DNA of 58,875 bases from Kurthia sibirica (GTDB taxonomy: Bacteria > Bacillota > Bacilli > Bacillales_A > Planococcaceae): assembly GCF_003143975.1 (NCBI RefSeq), contig NZ_QFVR01000023.1, forward strand, positions 1 through 58,875. Direction: 5' to 3'. The notes below the pieces were generated by a model. The model saw only the letters and a list, made by a program, of their open reading frames with translations, was not told the origin of the DNA and did not search any database. The position numbers were made by a program, and so were the translations under genes. Positions within the stretch are counted from its first letter, which is position 1. Each line of letters starts with the position of its first letter. This document shows, piece after piece, positions 56,937 to 58,875 of this stretch.

Positions 56937-58232
56937 ATGTTCAAGTTTTTTGAAGAAAAATTCGTGCCTGTAGCTGCACGAATTGGTAACCAGCGACATC
57001 TGGTTGCAGTACGCGATGGTTTCTTAGCATTGATGCCATTAACAATCGTTGGTTCTTTAGCAGTACTGTTTAATAATTTACCGATTAAGTTTTACCAAAC
57101 GTTCATGGATAGTATTTGGAAGCATGAAACGTGGACGCAATGGGGAGGTAATATGTGGAATGCGACATTTGGGATGATGTCCATTTTCCTAGCTATTACA
57201 ATTGCTTATAATTTAGCGAAAAGTTACGATAAAGATCCTTTAGGTGCTGGTGTTATTTCATTGGCAGCTTACATGACATTTGGTACCTTTGGTGAAGGCG
57301 GTATATCTGGTCTTACATCAGGAACTGGTGGTATTTTCATAGCCATTATCATCGCGCTAATTTCGACGGAAATATTCACGCGATTATTAGGGAATCCTAG
57401 AATGCTTATTAAAATGCCAGATTCAGTACCACCTGCAGTATCTAAATCATTTGCAGCTTTGTTTCCAGCCATTATAACAATTGGTCTTTTTGCTTTAGTG
57501 CGTACAGTTATTTCAAATACAGCTGATATGCCAGATATTATTTCTTCATTTTATGCAACAGTACAAGCACCATTTCAAAGTTTAACGAACTCTTGGAGTG
57601 CAGGTGTTATTATCGCATTAGTACCAGTATTCTTCTGGTTCTTCGGTGTGCATGGTGCGAATATTATCGAACCATTCATGCAAACAATCAATATTGATTC
57701 AGTAGCAGCTAATATGAAGGCAGTTAGTAGTGGGTTAGAAGCACCATATATTATTACAAAACCATTCTTTGATGCTTTTGTTAATATGGGTGGGTCAGGT
57801 ACTTCTTTAGCACTGATCGTAGCAATGTTCTTAGTCGCTCGAAAAAACAAACAGTATATGACCGTTGGTAAGCTGTCCGCAGCACCAGGGCTATTCAATA
57901 TCAATGAACCGTTACTATTTGGTTTACCAATCATTTTAAATCCAGTATTATTCATTCCATTTATCATTACACCAGTAGTTGTTATGTCAATTGCTTACTT
58001 CTCAATGAAATTTGGATTAGTACCAAAAACAACAATTGCTGTTCCTTGGACAACACCGCCAATCCTTAATGGTATTTTAGCGACGCAGTCTTGGCGTGGT
58101 GGCGTATTATCCATCGTCAACCTAGTTGTGGCATTCTTTATCTACTTACCATTCGTAGCAATGGCTGGTCGTGTTCAAAAAGAAGAGTTAATTCTTGAAG
58201 AAGAGCATGAAGAACAAGTGAAAAAAGATTAA
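56937..58232 (+). CDS. celB: PTS cellobiose-family enzyme IIC
   Basis: Membrane permease of 431 residues with about ten helices. GNQRHLVAVRDGFLALMPLTIVGS, HGANIIEPFM (about 239-248) and NINEPLLFGLPIILNP (about 320-335) are hallmarks of the lactose/cellobiose/chitobiose IIC family. I chose the ATG at 56937, with AAGGGGAG 8 bases upstream; the GTG at 56928 overlaps that site. The substrate, cellobiose, chitobiose or another disaccharide, cannot be told from sequence. Confidence 0.94.
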   Translation: MFKFFEEKFVPVAARIGNQRHLVAVRDGFLALMPLTIVGSLAVLFNNLPIKFYQTFMDSIWKHETWTQWGGNMWNATFGMMSIFLAITIAYNLAKSYDKDPLGAGVISLAAYMTFGTFGEGGISGLTSGTGGIFIAIIIALISTEIFTRLLGNPRMLIKMPDSVPPAVSKSFAALFPAIITIGLFALVRTVISNTADMPDIISSFYATVQAPFQSLTNSWSAGVIIALVPVFFWFFGVHGANIIEPFMQTINIDSVAANMKAVSSGLEAPYIITKPFFDAFVNMGGSGTSLALIVAMFLVARKNKQYMTVGKLSAAPGLFNINEPLLFGLPIILNPVLFIPFIITPVVVMSIAYFSMKFGLVPKTTIAVPWTTPPILNGILATQSWRGGVLSIVNLVVAFFIYLPFVAMAGRVQKEELILEEEHEEQVKKD

Positions 58233-58244
58233 TAATTAAAATGA

Positions 58245-58276
58245 GAAGGAGTTGTCACTTTTGAGGCAGCTCCTTC
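58245..58276 (+). other. Hairpin between celB and the DUF871 gene
   Basis: The arms gaaggagttg / cagctccttc pair with one G-U pair. No T-run follows, so read-through is likely. Confidence 0.6.
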
Positions 58277-58302
58277 AATCAATTTATATTGGAGGTTTTC
58301 AC

Positions 58303-58797
58303 ATGAAACGTTTAGGCATATCTGTCTATCCACAACATAGCTCAGTCGAAGAAATGAAAAATTATATTCAATTAGCGCATAATAATGGTTTTGATCGCAT
58401 TTTCACCTGTTTGATGTCATTAAATGATGCAGCTGAAAAACAAAAACTACAAGAAGTTACTCATTTTGCAAAAAATCTAGGTTTTGATATATCAGCAGAT
58501 ATAGCTCCACCTGTTTTTGAAGAGATGGGTCTGACATATCGCGATATTAATGTGTTAAAAAAGGAATTTAATCTAGCTGCATTACGTCTAGATATGGGGT
58601 TTTCTGGACAAGAAGAAGCTTTAATGTCATTGGACCCATGTGATTTAAAAGTAGAGCTCAATATTAGTAATGGTACGAAGTATGTCGAAAATATTTTATC
58701 GTATAAAGCGAATCCAGCGAATATTATTGGGTGTCATAATTTTTATCCCTTGAATAGTCAAATTAAGCGCAACACTTTATTAAAGAAAATTTCATAA
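58303..58797 (+). pseudogene. DUF871 / MupG-like protein, truncated by an IS30-family insertion
   Basis: The N-terminus KRLGISVYPQHSSVEEMKNY and the segment IIGCHNFYP belong to the DUF871 family, whose characterised member MupG of Staphylococcus aureus is a 6-phospho-N-acetylmuramidase. Family members have about 350-370 residues; only about 149 native ones remain. Right after HNFYP the frame enters insertion-sequence DNA and stops after 15 foreign residues. The substrate-binding and catalytic C-terminal half is lost or displaced beyond the edge. The ATG at 58303 follows GGAGG. It is the fourth gene of the cel operon. Confidence 0.85.
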
Positions 58798-58875
58798 GGA
58801 CTTTTCCACTCCAAACATTTACGCGGACGTTTATTTAGTTTTTCAATACACTGGTCAATATACGTAGGCGAACAG
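58751..58875 (-). mobile_element. IS30-family insertion sequence, transposase C-terminal fragment
   Basis: On the minus strand a frame runs from the window edge (58875) to a stop at 58758 and encodes 38 residues with LNKRPRKCLEWKSPYEIFF, the conserved C-terminal end of IS30-family transposases (NxRPRKxLxxxTPxE). The last residues and the stop fall in the presumed terminal inverted repeat (aatagtcaaattaagcgcaac). The other end lies beyond the window. Confidence 0.88.

Overview
The window is a low-GC Gram-positive chromosome segment. Gene content and order match the comC/mreB-minCD-rplU-obg, ruvAB-queA-tgt-secDF and recJ-relA-hisS-aspS regions of Bacillales. The GlcNAc operon that carries ptsHI, and the absence of four sporulation genes from the slots they hold in Bacillus subtilis (spoIIB, spoIVFA/FB, bofC, spoVB), suggest a non-spore-forming member of the Planococcaceae, such as Kurthia or Caryophanon. 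This placement is an inference from gene order and protein sequence, not from a database search.

Layout. 1-6.4 kb: a T-box-controlled valS, a pair of ATP-grasp ligases on the minus strand, and folC. 6.5-10.9 kb: a type IV pilus fragment, with a PilX-like anchored protein on the minus strand and a tightly overlapping pilM-pilN-pilO on the plus strand. 11-16.2 kb: a 120-residue unknown, radC, mreBCD and minCD. 16.4-21 kb: rplU-prp-rpmA, then spo0B-obg-pheB-pheA. 21.4-29.7 kb: niaR (minus), ruvA-ruvB-queA-tgt-yajC, a 55-residue membrane protein, comN and secDF. 29.8-34.4 kb: two tandem secreted subtilases, a prepilin peptidase and a LapA-like protein. 34.5-40.3 kb: recJ-apt-relA-dtd. 40.3-45.7 kb: a 21-bp tandem-repeat array, an SH3-amidase (minus), and T-box-controlled hisS-aspS. 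45.9-48 kb: a probable 6S RNA and a large SEC-C/HTH protein. 48-54.8 kb: a GlcNAc operon (nagE-nagA-nagR-SIS protein-ptsH-ptsI) behind a GntR/HutC-type operator. 54.8-58.9 kb: an Eis-like acetyltransferase, a cellobiose/chitobiose-class PTS (IIB-IIA-IIC) behind a similar operator plus a cre site, and a DUF871 (MupG-like) gene cut off by an IS30-family element that runs off the right edge.

How the genes work together. Most of the window is housekeeping: tRNA charging, cell shape and septum placement, ribosome assembly, Holliday junction resolution, queuosine, protein export, and the stringent response. The accessory parts point to extracellular polymer use: secreted subtilases, a cell-wall amidase, an amino-sugar PTS carrying its own general PTS enzymes, and a second disaccharide PTS. 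Start codons were revised for about a dozen genes where a Shine-Dalgarno sequence and family alignment favour an internal ATG or TTG.
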